Positions 1 through 8,842 are shown, counted from the first letter of the stretch. The stretch is 64,000 bases of DNA from Streptomyces sp. NBC_01267 (GCF_036241575.1 NZ_CP108455.1:5868501-5932500); one strand, 5' to 3'. Made by a program: numbers and translations. Notes: generated from the sequence alone by a model not told the origin.

Positions 1-2
1 CA

Positions 3-1385
3 TCACTCGCCGACGCCGAGCCGGTGTCGTTCTGGCTGGAGGACCCGGGCAAGCCCGCCGCCCTGCCCGCGCTCACCGGCGACACCAGCTGCGACCTGCT
101 GGTCGTCGGCGGCGGCTACAGCGGTCTGTGGACCGCGCTGCTCGCCAAGGAGCGCGACCCCGGCCGGGACGTCGTACTGATCGAGGGCAACGAGATCGGC
201 TGGGCCGCGTCGGGCCGCAACGGCGGCTTCTGCGCCGCCTCGCTGACCCACGGCCTCGCCAACGGGCTGGAACGCTGGCCCGGCGAGATCAAGAAGCTGG
301 AGGAACTGGGCGCGCGCAACCTCGACGCCATCGAGGCGGCCGTCGCCCGGTACGGGATCGACTGCGAATTCGAGCGCACCGGCGAGATCGACGTGGCCAC
401 CCAGCCCTACCAGGTCGACGAGTTGCGCGAGTGGCACCAGGAGGTGACCGAACTCGGCCTCGGGGGCGGTGAGTTCCTCGACCAGGACGCGCTGCGGTCC
501 GAGGTCGACTCACCGACCTTCCTCGGCGGGCTGTACGACCGGGACGGGGTGGCGATGCTGCACCCCGCCAAGCTGGCCTGGGGCCTCAAGCAGGCCTGCC
601 TCGGTCTCGGCGTACGGATCCACGAACGCACCCGGGGGCTCGACCTGGCCCGCTCGGGCACCGGGATGGCGGTCCGTACGCCGTACGGCAGGGTCTTCGC
701 CCGGCACGTCGCGCTGGGTACGAACATCTTCCCCTCGCTGGTCAAGCGGGTGCGTCCGTACACCGTCCCGGTCTACGACTACGCGCTGATGACGGAGCCG
801 CTCACCGAGGAGCAGCAGGCCGCGATCGGCTGGCGGAACAGGCAGGGGCTCGGTGACAGCGCCAACCAGTTCCACTACTTCCGGCTGACCGCCGACCACC
901 GCATCCTGTGGGGCGGCTACGACGCGATCTATCCGTACGGCGGGCGGATGAGCGCCGATCTCGACCACCGCCCCGACACCTATCTGAGGCTCGCCGAGCA
1001 CTTCTTCCAGTGCTTCCCACAGCTCGAAGGGATCCGCTTCAGTCACGCCTGGGGCGGCGCGATCGACACCTGCTCACGGTTCTCGGCCTTCTTCGGTACG
1101 GCGCACGGCGGCCGGGTCGCCTACGCGGCGGGCTTCACGGGCCTGGGCGTCGGGGCCACCCGGTTCGGCGGCGACGTGATGCTCGACCTGCTCTCCGGCG
1201 AGCGGACGGAGCGCACCGCGCTGGAAATGGTGCGCACCAAGCCGATGCCGTTCCCGCCCGAGCCGTTCGCCTGGGCGGGGATCGGGCTGACCAAGTGGTC
1301 GCTGGCGCGGGCGGACGAGCGGGACGGGCGGCGCAATCTCTGGCTGAAGTCGATGGACAAGCTGGGACTCGGCTTCGACTCCTGA
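3..1385 (+). CDS. FAD-dependent oxidoreductase (DAO/GlpD-like amine oxidase), 5' end cut by the window edge
   Basis: This is a flavoprotein of the D-amino-acid oxidase superfamily, which oxidises amines or amino acids with FAD. The N-terminal Rossmann motif VVGGGYSGLWTA is clear, followed by the FAD-contact stretch AASGRNGGFC. Near the C-terminus, GGAIDTCSRFSAFFG and AAGFTGLGVG complete the fold. The frame stays open to base 3 and reads SLADAEP before a GTG at 24. I therefore think translation starts outside the window and that the GTG is internal. The best guess is a gamma-glutamylputrescine oxidase-like enzyme, because GabT, a PucR regulator and an aldehyde dehydrogenase follow within 12 kb. 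The exact substrate is inferred. Confidence 0.85.
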   Translation, partial: SLADAEPVSFWLEDPGKPAALPALTGDTSCDLLVVGGGYSGLWTALLAKERDPGRDVVLIEGNEIGWAASGRNGGFCAASLTHGLANGLERWPGEIKKLEELGARNLDAIEAAVARYGIDCEFERTGEIDVATQPYQVDELREWHQEVTELGLGGGEFLDQDALRSEVDSPTFLGGLYDRDGVAMLHPAKLAWGLKQACLGLGVRIHERTRGLDLARSGTGMAVRTPYGRVFARHVALGTNIFPSLVKRVRPYTVPVYDYALMTEPLTEEQQAAIGWRNRQGLGDSANQFHYFRLTADHRILWGGYDAIYPYGGRMSADLDHRPDTYLRLAEHFFQCFPQLEGIRFSHAWGGAIDTCSRFSAFFGTAHGGRVAYAAGFTGLGVGATRFGGDVMLDLLSGERTERTALEMVRTKPMPFPPEPFAWAGIGLTKWSLARADERDGRRNLWLKSMDKLGLGFDS

Positions 1386-1411
1386 GCGCTCTCCGGCTCC
1401 GGAGCGATCCG

Positions 1412-1443
1412 GGACGTCCGAGCGCTCCGGACGTCCGAGCGCT
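1412..1443. repeat. Two 15-bp direct copies of GGACGTCCGAGCGCT (period 17), terminator-like
   Basis: Copies lie at 1412-1426 and 1429-1443, just after the oxidoreductase stop. The unit contains the palindrome GGACGTCC, and AGCGCT arms flank the second palindrome, so the transcript can fold into a GC-rich hairpin. No T-run follows. A role as the oxidoreductase terminator is plausible but inferred. Confidence 0.4.
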
Positions 1444-1640
1444 TCCGAGTGAAGCCTGACCGGGTGCTGAGCAGAGCCTGCCCCGGTCCTGGGCGAAGCG
1501 GGCCCCGAGGGGACCGGCCGCGATCCGGATGTGACCCGGTTCACCGCAGGAAAGGTGCGGAACCCGCGTCATGGATCACGGCCGGGCCCCTCTCTCCTTG
1601 TGCACGCAACATCTGCGCGTACACGAATGGAGGCCGGGCG

Positions 1641-2120
1641 ATGGTTGGCACGGGGGCAAGGACCGCGGTGGAGTGGCTCGTTTCGGTGGCACCGGACCCT
1701 GATGCGTGCCGGTGGGAGTGGGAGCGCAACCCGTCGGGGGTCGCGCTCCTGCCCGCCGGACTGCGCTGGGACGTACTCATCGTTCCGGGGGAGCTCGGCT
1801 ATCCGACCCTGGACGTCCTGACCCGCCTCGTCGACCGGCCGGGTCCGGTCCTCGCGGACTTCGGGGAGGCCAGGACGGGCTTCTTCGTACCCCCGGGCAC
1901 CGCCTCCCGCTGGATCGGTACGGGCGTACGCGGCGCCGGACACGGCACCTGGATCGTGGTGCCGCATCCCGGACGTCCGGCCTTCCGGCCGGTCGGCGGG
2001 GTGCGCTGGCTGATCGCCCCGGACGGTTCGGGGACCCTCATCGATCCGGCCCTTCTCGAACTGGCCATGCACGAGGCGGCGGCCCTCATGGCGGACGACA
2101 TTGGTGACGGATTGGTCTGA
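1641..2120 (+). CDS. Small conserved hypothetical protein, resembles bifunctional primase/polymerase-type fold
   Basis: The protein has 159 residues and no signal peptide or membrane segment. I chose the ATG at 1641 because GGAGG lies about 8 bases upstream; the longer GTG frame from 1449 would run through intergenic sequence. The pattern WDVLIVPGELGYPTLDVL, then VLADFGEARTGFFVPPGT, then GGVRWLIAPDGSGTLIDP resembles short Streptomyces proteins annotated as primase/polymerase N-terminal-like, but no catalytic acid cluster is evident. Its stop codon lies inside the first DasR-like site of the chitinase promoter, so the two genes are packed closely. Function is unknown. Confidence 0.7.
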   Translation: MVGTGARTAVEWLVSVAPDPDACRWEWERNPSGVALLPAGLRWDVLIVPGELGYPTLDVLTRLVDRPGPVLADFGEARTGFFVPPGTASRWIGTGVRGAGHGTWIVVPHPGRPAFRPVGGVRWLIAPDGSGTLIDPALLELAMHEAAALMADDIGDGLV

Positions 2121-2126
2121 ACCACC
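2111..2126 (+). promoter_or_regulatory. DasR-like operator 1 upstream of chitinase
   Basis: The core TGGTCTGAACCA (2113-2124) matches the 12-bp element found in Streptomyces chitinase promoters, which is part of the DasR consensus ACTGGTCTAGACCAGT. It overlaps the stop codon of the upstream gene. DasR is the GntR-family repressor released by GlcN-6-P. Confidence 0.75.
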
Positions 2127-2146
2127 GTCGGCACGTGCGGGAAGTC

Positions 2147-2176
2147 TTGACAGTCCAATTGGTCTGGACCATGTTG
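2147..2176 (+). promoter_or_regulatory. Chitinase promoter with DasR-like operator 2
   Basis: A perfect -35 TTGACA sits at 2147-2152. The second DasR-like core TGGTCTGGACCA (2160-2171) fills the spacer and overlaps the expected -10 around 2170-2176. A protein bound there would block RNA polymerase. The two operators are 47 bp apart. Confidence 0.75.
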
Positions 2177-2219
2177 AGCGCGCTTCACCACATCAATCCC
2201 CCCATGTCCGGAGGCAGTT

Positions 2220-4028
2220 GTGGAACGCTCAAGACTCCTGGCCGTGCTCGCCACGGCCGCGCTCGCGGCGGGCGGACTCGTCGCGACGGCCCAGGTCTCC
2301 CACGCGGCCGACTCGGAACTCGCCGGGAACGGCGGTTTCGAGTCCGGCCTGGACGGCTGGAGCTGTACGGCGGGCAGCGGCGCCGCCGTGAGCTCGCCCG
2401 TGCACGGCGGCAGTTCGGCCCTCAAGGCGACCCCGGCCGGTGGGGACGACGCCCAGTGCGCACAGACCGTCACGGTCGCGCCCGACTCGACGTACACACT
2501 CAGCGCCTGGGTGCAGGGGAGCTACGTCTATCTCGGCGCCTCCGGCACCGGAACCACCGACGTCTCCACCTGGACCCAGTCGGCGGGCAGCTGGCAACAG
2601 CTCAAGACCACCTTCAAGACCGGCGCGAGCACCACATCGGTGCAGATCTACACGCACGGCTGGTACGGCACCCCCGCCTACTACGCTGACGACGTCAGCC
2701 TGGTCGGCCCCGGCGGTCCCGCCGTACAGCTCCCGGCCGCTCCCGACGGGCTCAGGACCGGCACCGTCACCGCCACCGGTGTCGGCCTCTCCTGGAACGC
2801 GGTGCCCGGGGCGACCGGCTACACGGTCTACCGCGACGGCGCCAAGGCCCTCTCGGTGAGCGGCACTTCGGCCACCGTGAGCGGGCTCACCGCGCAGACC
2901 GCGTACAACTTCCAGGTCACCGCGACCAACTCCGCGGGCGAGTCGTCGAAGTCGGCGGCCGTCACCGCCACCACCGGCGCGACGGGCGGAGGCGGCACCG
3001 GCGCGGGGGCGCTGCCCGCGCACGCGCTGGTCGGCTATCTCCACTCCAGCTTCGCCAACGGTTCCGGCTACACGAAGATGGCCGACGTCCCGGACTCCTG
3101 GGACGTGATCGACCTGGCCTTCGGCGAACCGACGTCGCCCACCTCCGGCGACATCCGCTTCAACCTGTGCCCGGTCACCGAGTGCCCCGGTGTCGAGTCG
3201 GCGGACGCCTTCAAGGCCGCCATCAAGGCCAAACAGGCGGCGGGCAAGAAGGTGCTGATCTCCATCGGCGGCCAGAACGGCCAGGTGCAGCTCACCACCA
3301 CCGCCGCCCGCGACACCTTCGTCTCCTCCGTCTCGAAGATCATCGACGACTACGGACTCGACGGCCTGGACATCGACTTCGAGGGCCACTCGCTCTCCCT
3401 GGACACCGGCGACACCGACTTCCGCAACCCGACCACCCCGGTCGTCGTCAACCTGATCTCCGCGCTGAAGACGCTCAAGGCGAAGTACGGCGACACGTTC
3501 GTCCTGACCATGGCGCCGGAGACCTTCTTCGTCCAGCTCGGGTACCAGTACTACGGCTCGGGCCCCTTCGGCGGACAGGACCCGAGGGCCGGCGCCTACC
3601 TGCCGGTGATCAACGCGCTGCGCGACGACCTGACCCTGCTGCACGTCCAGGACTACAACTCGGGCTCGATCATGGGCCTCGACAACCAGTACCACTCCAT
3701 GGGCGGCTCGGACTTCCACATCGCCATGACCGACATGCTGCTCACCGGCTTCCCGGTGGCCGGCGACCAGACGAAGATCTTCGCCCCGCTCCGCCCGGAC
3801 CAGGTGGCCATCGGTCTTCCGGCCTCGACCAACGCGGGCAACGGCTTCACCTCGACGGCCGATGTGAACAAGACGCTCAACTGCCTGACGAAGAAGACCG
3901 ACTGCGGTTCCTACGCCACCCACGGCAGCTGGCCGGACCTGCGCGGCCTGATGACCTGGTCCATCAACTGGGACCTGTTCAACAAGGAGGAGTTCTCGAA
4001 GAACTTCGACGCATACCCGTGGAGCTGA
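2220..4028 (+). CDS. Secreted family 18 chitinase (CBM + FnIII + GH18)
   Basis: This is an extracellular endo- or exo-chitinase of 602 residues. A GTG start with GGAG upstream begins a Sec signal peptide, with likely cleavage after Ala29 (VSHA/AD). Residues about 31-165 form a carbohydrate-binding module (GNGGFESGLDGW start). Residues about 170-255 are a fibronectin type III domain, then a Gly/Thr linker. The GH18 barrel runs from about 265 to the end and has the catalytic DGLDIDFE with Glu388 as proton donor. The order and size match Streptomyces chitinases of the Chi63/ChiO1 type. Two DasR-like operators indicate repression released by chitin-derived amino sugars. Its last 50 bases overlap the convergent PAP2 gene. 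Confidence 0.93.
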   Translation: MERSRLLAVLATAALAAGGLVATAQVSHAADSELAGNGGFESGLDGWSCTAGSGAAVSSPVHGGSSALKATPAGGDDAQCAQTVTVAPDSTYTLSAWVQGSYVYLGASGTGTTDVSTWTQSAGSWQQLKTTFKTGASTTSVQIYTHGWYGTPAYYADDVSLVGPGGPAVQLPAAPDGLRTGTVTATGVGLSWNAVPGATGYTVYRDGAKALSVSGTSATVSGLTAQTAYNFQVTATNSAGESSKSAAVTATTGATGGGGTGAGALPAHALVGYLHSSFANGSGYTKMADVPDSWDVIDLAFGEPTSPTSGDIRFNLCPVTECPGVESADAFKAAIKAKQAAGKKVLISIGGQNGQVQLTTTAARDTFVSSVSKIIDDYGLDGLDIDFEGHSLSLDTGDTDFRNPTTPVVVNLISALKTLKAKYGDTFVLTMAPETFFVQLGYQYYGSGPFGGQDPRAGAYLPVINALRDDLTLLHVQDYNSGSIMGLDNQYHSMGGSDFHIAMTDMLLTGFPVAGDQTKIFAPLRPDQVAIGLPASTNAGNGFTSTADVNKTLNCLTKKTDCGSYATHGSWPDLRGLMTWSINWDLFNKEEFSKNFDAYPWS

Positions 4029-4890
4029 TCAGCAGCAGCGCACCGCACAGGCACCAACTGGCCACCACGTCCAGCGGCCAGTGGTAGCCGTGCAGCACCA
4101 GACCGGTACTCGTCGCCAGCGTCAGGACGACGGCGGCGGGTACCGGCCAGTTCCGCCGCGTGTACGGCGTCAGCAGCAGGGCCGCTCCGCCGTACGCGAC
4201 CATCGCGGTCGCCGTGTGACCCGAGGGGAAGTACCCGGTGGACGGGTCGAGCGGTCCCGGCCGCGCCACCCAGAGCTTCAGCGGGACCACCAGGGCGGGC
4301 ACCGCGGCCATCGCCAGCCCGGCGGCCAGCACGTCGAAACGGCTGCCGCGCCACAGCGCGTACGCCATCGCGGCCACCAGGACCACCACGGCGACCTGCG
4401 CGTTGCCCAGGTCCGAGAGGTACGCGCTCAGCCGACCGGGGCCGGTGCCGACCAGCTGGTGGTCGACGCGCACGTCCAGCTGCAGCAGCGGCCCCGTGGA
4501 CATGACCTGCCAGGTGATCAGCGCGAAGAGGACCGCACAGCCGAGCGCGGAGAACAGCACACGCCGCAGCGGGGTCCGGGGAGGAAGGGAAGCCGGCCGC
4601 CCGGGAACAGGGGGGGTAGTTCCGGGGCGGCCGCCAGGACCGGTGTGCCGCGCGCCCCGGGGGGTGTGGGGCGAGCGGCCATCCGATCGGTGAGGAGACC
4701 CGGAGTCCGAAGCTCCGGTGGTGTGCGCGAAGGCACAGCCAGGCGTGAGCTGGGGAGGCCCTTGCCTGGAATCGCTCACAGTCACCTGTGAGCGGGGTGT
4801 TTCTCTCATCTGCCGCAACCGTACGGCAGATGCCCCGGGGGCCGACAGACGGAACTCCATCCCGCCATCGGCCCCCCACACGTTCTTCAC
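3979..4890 (-). CDS. PAP2-family membrane phosphatase (start uncertain)
   Basis: This is a type 2 phosphatidic acid phosphatase-like integral membrane protein, probably acting on lipid phosphates. The three PAP2 signature blocks are present: KLWVARPGPL, PSGHTATA and GYHWPLDVVASW. About five to six hydrophobic helices lie between residues 110 and 290. The first roughly 90 residues are Arg/Pro-rich with no obvious homology. The coordinates give the longest frame (GTG 4890); other candidates are ATG 4809 and GTG 4779, and none has a good ribosome site. Two perfect inverted repeats fall in this doubtful 5' part, which suggests that the true start lies further downstream. The 3' end overlaps the chitinase gene tail to tail. 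Confidence 0.75.
   Translation of the reverse strand: MKNVWGADGGMEFRLSAPGASAVRLRQMRETPRSQVTVSDSRQGPPQLTPGCAFAHTTGASDSGSPHRSDGRSPHTPRGARHTGPGGRPGTTPPVPGRPASLPPRTPLRRVLFSALGCAVLFALITWQVMSTGPLLQLDVRVDHQLVGTGPGRLSAYLSDLGNAQVAVVVLVAAMAYALWRGSRFDVLAAGLAMAAVPALVVPLKLWVARPGPLDPSTGYFPSGHTATAMVAYGGAALLLTPYTRRNWPVPAAVVLTLATSTGLVLHGYHWPLDVVASWCLCGALLLISSTGMRRSSSRTPPC
4773..4794. promoter_or_regulatory. Perfect inverted repeat (9-bp arms, 4-base loop) between gabT and the PAP2 core
   Basis: CGCTCACAG and CTGTGAGCG flank TCAC. The site could be an operator, or an RNA hairpin ending gabT transcription on the minus strand. It has no T-run after it. Confidence 0.5.
4807..4832. promoter_or_regulatory. Second perfect inverted repeat (9-bp arms, 8-base loop)
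   Basis: CATCTGCCG and CGGCAGATG flank CAACCGTA. The left arm contains a possible ATG start of the PAP2 frame on the minus strand, but no ribosome site precedes that ATG. It may be an operator or the gabT terminator. Confidence 0.5.
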
Positions 4891-4912
4891 AGTGCCCGAC
4901 TGTAGCCGGAGG

Positions 4913-6244
4913 TCACACGCCTGCGAAGGCCTGTTCCAGCAAGTCGAGACCCTCGTTCAGCAGGTCCTCACCGATGACCAGGGGCGGCAGGAAACGCAGC
5001 ACGTTCCCGTAGGTGCCACAGGTCAGGACCAGCAGTCCCACGGAGTGGCAAGCCTTGGCCAAAGCTGCGGTCGCCTCCGGGTTCGGGTCCTTGGTGCCGG
5101 ACTTGACCAGCTCGATCGCGATCATCGCGCCACGGCCGCGGATGTCGCCGACGATGTCGTACTTCTCCTGAACGGCCGCCAGGCGGGTCTTCATGACCTC
5201 CTCGATGCGCTTCGCCTTCGCGTTGAGGTCGAGCTCCCGCATCGTCTCGATGGCGCCGAGAGCCGCGGCGCAGGCCACCGGGTTGCCGCCGTACGTACCG
5301 CCCAGGCCGCCGGAGTGCGCGGCGTCCATCATCTCGGCGCGGCCGGTCACCGCGGAGAGCGGCAGCCCGCCCGCGATGCCCTTGGCGGTGGTGATCAGGT
5401 CCGGGACGATGCCCTCGTCCTCGCACGCGAACCACTGGCCCGTACGGCAGAAACCGGACTGGATCTCGTCGGCCACGAAGACGATGCCGTTGTCCTTGGC
5501 GAACTGCGCGACGGCGGGCAGGAAGCCCTTCGCGGGCTCGATGAAGCCGCCCTCGCCGAGCACCGGCTCGATGATGATCGCGGCGACGTTGTCCGCGCCG
5601 ATCTGCTTCTTGATCATGTCGATGGCCTGGGCGGAGGCCTCGGCTCCGGCGTTCTCCGGGCCGGTCGGCCAGCGGTAGGCGTACGCCACGGGCACCCGGT
5701 AGACCTCGGGCGCGAACGGGCCGAAGCCGTTCTTGTACGGCATGTTCTTGGCGGTCAGCGCCATCGTGAGGTTCGTACGGCCGTGGTAGCCGTGGTCGAA
5801 GACCACGACGGCCTGCCGCTTGGTGTACGCGCGGGCGATCTTCACCGCGTTCTCGACGGCCTCGGCGCCGGAGTTGAAGAGCGCCGACTTCTTGGCGTGG
5901 TCGCCGGGGGTCAGCTCGGCGAGCTGCTCGCAGACCTCGACGTACCCCTCGTACGGCGTGACCATGAAACAGCTGTGGGTGAAGTCGGCGAGCTGCGCGG
6001 ACGCCCGGCGCACCACGGCCTCGGCGGACGCGCCGACCGAGGTCACGGCGATGCCGGAACCGAAGTCGATCAGCCGGTTGCCGTCGACGTCCTCGATGAT
6101 GCCGCCGCCCGCGCGGGTCGTGAAGGCCGGCAGCACGGAGCCGACACCCGCGGCGACCGCGGCGTTGCGACGGACCTGCAGCTCCTGCGACTTCGGGCCG
6201 GGGATGGCGGTGACGACGCGGCGCTCCTGCGGGAGAGCGGACAT
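4913..6244 (-). CDS. gabT: 4-aminobutyrate (GABA) aminotransferase
   Basis: This is a cytoplasmic PLP-dependent class III aminotransferase of 443 residues that converts GABA and 2-oxoglutarate to succinate semialdehyde and glutamate. The PLP-binding lysine is Lys288 in TTAKGIAGG. NSGAEAVENAVKIAR, HGYHGRT, IIEPVLGEGG and VADEIQSGFCRTG are the expected class III motifs. The ATG start has AGGAG 8 bases upstream. The aldehyde dehydrogenase at 10775 could oxidise its product, and the PucR-type regulator at 8946 is a candidate controller. Family identity is strong; GABA rather than another omega-amino acid is inferred from similarity and context. Confidence 0.92.
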   Translation of the reverse strand: MSALPQERRVVTAIPGPKSQELQVRRNAAVAAGVGSVLPAFTTRAGGGIIEDVDGNRLIDFGSGIAVTSVGASAEAVVRRASAQLADFTHSCFMVTPYEGYVEVCEQLAELTPGDHAKKSALFNSGAEAVENAVKIARAYTKRQAVVVFDHGYHGRTNLTMALTAKNMPYKNGFGPFAPEVYRVPVAYAYRWPTGPENAGAEASAQAIDMIKKQIGADNVAAIIIEPVLGEGGFIEPAKGFLPAVAQFAKDNGIVFVADEIQSGFCRTGQWFACEDEGIVPDLITTAKGIAGGLPLSAVTGRAEMMDAAHSGGLGGTYGGNPVACAAALGAIETMRELDLNAKAKRIEEVMKTRLAAVQEKYDIVGDIRGRGAMIAIELVKSGTKDPNPEATAALAKACHSVGLLVLTCGTYGNVLRFLPPLVIGEDLLNEGLDLLEQAFAGV

Positions 6245-6349
6245 GGGGGGCTCCTGTGGGACGAAATCGGACGCTTCCTCTTTTCAGCAGGCTAGGGGTG
6301 CGCTCCGGGCCGCGGCATGCTCCGTTCGGGAGTGATCGGGGCGTGTCGT

Positions 6350-6364
6350 TGTCCGTGACGGACA
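6350..6364. promoter_or_regulatory. Short perfect palindrome in the gabT / ATPase divergent region
   Basis: TGTCCGT and ACGGACA flank a single G. The site lies in the 225-base divergent gap, so it could be an operator for gabT or for the plus-strand gene. No regulator can be assigned. Confidence 0.35.
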
Positions 6365-6469
6365 TAGGCGCGTGACGGCGCCCGGCAGTGGGCACGTGGC
6401 ACTAGATTGAGGCGCGAGATCGAGGCGCACCGCACAGGGCAGACCTGGCTGGTACAGGGGGCAGGGGTC

Positions 6470-8842
6470 ATGGACACCGAAGGCACGTACGACGCACGCG
6501 GCACCCGGGGGGCCACCCCCTTACCGCGTCCTGCCGGGCCGCCCGTGGTCCCGCCCGCGCCGACCTACGCACCCGCGACCGGCCCGGTGCTCACCGAGTG
6601 GCTGGACGCCCCGCGCCACCACGCGGGGCCGGGCGTCTGGGCGTACGGACACGTGGAGCGCCCGCCGGAGTCCGCACACGTCCCCGGCCGCACCCTGGTC
6701 AGCGGCGCGGTGATCTCGCTGCTGGCCTGTGTGCTGGTCTGGTCGTTGTGGCGCAACGGCTACATCCCGTACTGGCGCATCCCGCTGGAACTCTTCACCC
6801 CCGGCGACTGGTGGAGCCGCCAGCGGATGGGCGAACCCGCGCCGGAGGGTGCCGTCCGGGCCCTGGAGTTCTACCGGTTCCTGATCGCCGGTGCGCTGCT
6901 CTACGGATTCGGCCGCCTGGGGAACTGGCGCGCGCTCTTCGAGCGCACCGTCGACGGCCGGGGGCCGCGCGTCCGCGCGGTGGCCGCGGCGGCCGTCGGG
7001 TTCGTCGTCTGGATGTTCGTCTGGGCGGGCACCCTGCCCGGTCTCGACCTGGTCTTCATGCTGCTGCCGCGGCCCTGGCTGACCGGCGGCGGCGACCCGG
7101 TCGCGGCGGCGGCCGTGGCGTACACGGTGTACGCGCTGATCACACTCGCCATTGCCTGGCCGTTCGCCAGGCTCGGCCGCTGGGGTTCGCTGCTGCGGGC
7201 CGCCCGCCACCCGCAGGACCGCCCCGCGCCGCCGCACGCCGCGACCGCGCACCGCGCCGCGCCGGACGCACCTGCCACCGGCCCGGCCGACTGGCCGGAG
7301 TTGCGGGCCCAGGGCCTCGTCGAACTCGCCGACCGGCTCTCCGACGAGGTGCGCTCCGGGCGGATGAACGACGTCGACTACACCCGGGTCCGCCGGGCCT
7401 GGCGCTCCGTGCAGGCGGATCCCTCCCGGCTCGAATCCTTCACCGACGCGGTGCGCAGGATGGGCTCGGCGGCCTGTGTGCACCCCTCCGGCGCCCGTGA
7501 CCTGCCGGTGCGCGCGGCCCGGCACGATCTGTTCGAACGCCAGGTCAGGCTCGGCACGGTCGAGCCCGGCGAGCGCAATCCGTACGCCAGGCGCGGCACC
7601 GGACTCGCCCTCGACCCCGAACTGCTCGGCACCTCGCTGCTGGCCGTCGGCCCGCCCGGCACCGGGAAGACCCGCCATCTGGTGCGGCCCGTGGTCGAAT
7701 CGCTGGCCCTCCAGGCGCTCGCGGGCCAGGCCGCCGTCATCGTCGTCGCCGCGGCGGGCACCCAGCTCGGGCCCGACGACGCGTACGACGTGGTGGTCAA
7801 GTTCGGCGACCCCGCCTCCGTGTACGACTTCGACCTCTACGGCGGCACCACCGACCCCGACGAGGCCGCGGCCGTACTCGCCGAGGCCTTCACCGGCGAC
7901 CTCCCCGAGGTGGACAGCAGGCGCGCGTCCACCGCGCTCGCCCAGCTGCTCGGCCCCTACCGCGCGGCCCACGGCCACTTCCCCTCCGTGCCCGAGCTGC
8001 GCGAGCTCCTCGACGGAGTGCCCGCGGCGCTCGCCACCCTGCGCGAGGCGCTCGACGCGGGCGGCCACTTCGGCCTCCAGCGCGAACTCGACGCCCGCGC
8101 CCGGCAGTCCGGAGCGCCCGGCGATCCCGGACCCGCGCTCGCCGACCGGGTCGCCACCCTCGACCGGCCCGCTTTCGCCGGGTTCTTCGACACCGACGGC
8201 AGGTCCAGGCCCTTCTCGCTGCGTTCCCTGGAACACCCCGTCCGGGTCCGGATCGACCTGCCCGAGCGCGGCCACGCCGAGGCCTCGCGGGTGCTCGCAC
8301 GGCTGGTGCTCGCCCAGTTCACCGCGAGCGCGTCGGTCCGCGCCGACCGCTCGCTCTTCGCCTGCCTCGTCCTCGACGACGCGACCCGTACCGTCACCGC
8401 CGACTCGGTCCGCTCCGTCCAGCGGCTGCGCTCCGCCCACGCCGGGGCGGTACTCACCCTGCGCAGCCTCAGCGACGTCCCGGAGGAACTGCACACCGCG
8501 CTGCTCGGGGCCGTCGGCTGCCGGATGGCCTTCTCCGGTGTGACCACCTGGGAGGGCCGGTCGTTCGCGGAGGCGTGGGGCACCGAGTGGGTGGAGACCA
8601 GGGACGTCACCCAGCGCACGGTCTTCGCAGATCAGCCGCTGACCCGGGCCATCCACTCGTTCAGGAAACTTGTCACAGGGAAGGCGGTGACGACGGACGC
8701 GGTGACGGTACGGAAGGTCGAGCGCGAGCGGTGGTCGGCCTCCGACCTGGCACATTCCGTGCCCGCGAGCCACGCGGTGCTGTCCCTGACCACGGTGCGC
8801 GGCGAACACGCGCCACCGCTCCTGGTGGATCTGCGCGGCTGA
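6470..8842 (+). CDS. Membrane-anchored ATP-binding protein, VirD4/TraG-like (TTA codon near the start)
   Basis: The protein has 790 residues. I chose the ATG at 6470, preceded by a G-rich ribosome site, because the TTG at 6407 is unlikely. Four hydrophobic helices lie between about residues 75 and 250. A large cytoplasmic part follows, with Walker A GPPGTGKT at residues 394-401 and CLVLDDATR as a plausible Walker B. The layout resembles type IV coupling ATPases, although the gene stands alone without other conjugation genes and similar solitary genes are common in Streptomyces. Codon 18 is TTA (6521-6523), so translation should depend on the bldA tRNA-Leu, which appears late in development. 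A -10-like TAGATT lies at 6403-6408. Function is unknown. Confidence 0.8.
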   Translation: MDTEGTYDARGTRGATPLPRPAGPPVVPPAPTYAPATGPVLTEWLDAPRHHAGPGVWAYGHVERPPESAHVPGRTLVSGAVISLLACVLVWSLWRNGYIPYWRIPLELFTPGDWWSRQRMGEPAPEGAVRALEFYRFLIAGALLYGFGRLGNWRALFERTVDGRGPRVRAVAAAAVGFVVWMFVWAGTLPGLDLVFMLLPRPWLTGGGDPVAAAAVAYTVYALITLAIAWPFARLGRWGSLLRAARHPQDRPAPPHAATAHRAAPDAPATGPADWPELRAQGLVELADRLSDEVRSGRMNDVDYTRVRRAWRSVQADPSRLESFTDAVRRMGSAACVHPSGARDLPVRAARHDLFERQVRLGTVEPGERNPYARRGTGLALDPELLGTSLLAVGPPGTGKTRHLVRPVVESLALQALAGQAAVIVVAAAGTQLGPDDAYDVVVKFGDPASVYDFDLYGGTTDPDEAAAVLAEAFTGDLPEVDSRRASTALAQLLGPYRAAHGHFPSVPELRELLDGVPAALATLREALDAGGHFGLQRELDARARQSGAPGDPGPALADRVATLDRPAFAGFFDTDGRSRPFSLRSLEHPVRVRIDLPERGHAEASRVLARLVLAQFTASASVRADRSLFACLVLDDATRTVTADSVRSVQRLRSAHAGAVLTLRSLSDVPEELHTALLGAVGCRMAFSGVTTWEGRSFAEAWGTEWVETRDVTQRTVFADQPLTRAIHSFRKLVTGKAVTTDAVTVRKVERERWSASDLAHSVPASHAVLSLTTVRGEHAPPLLVDLRG

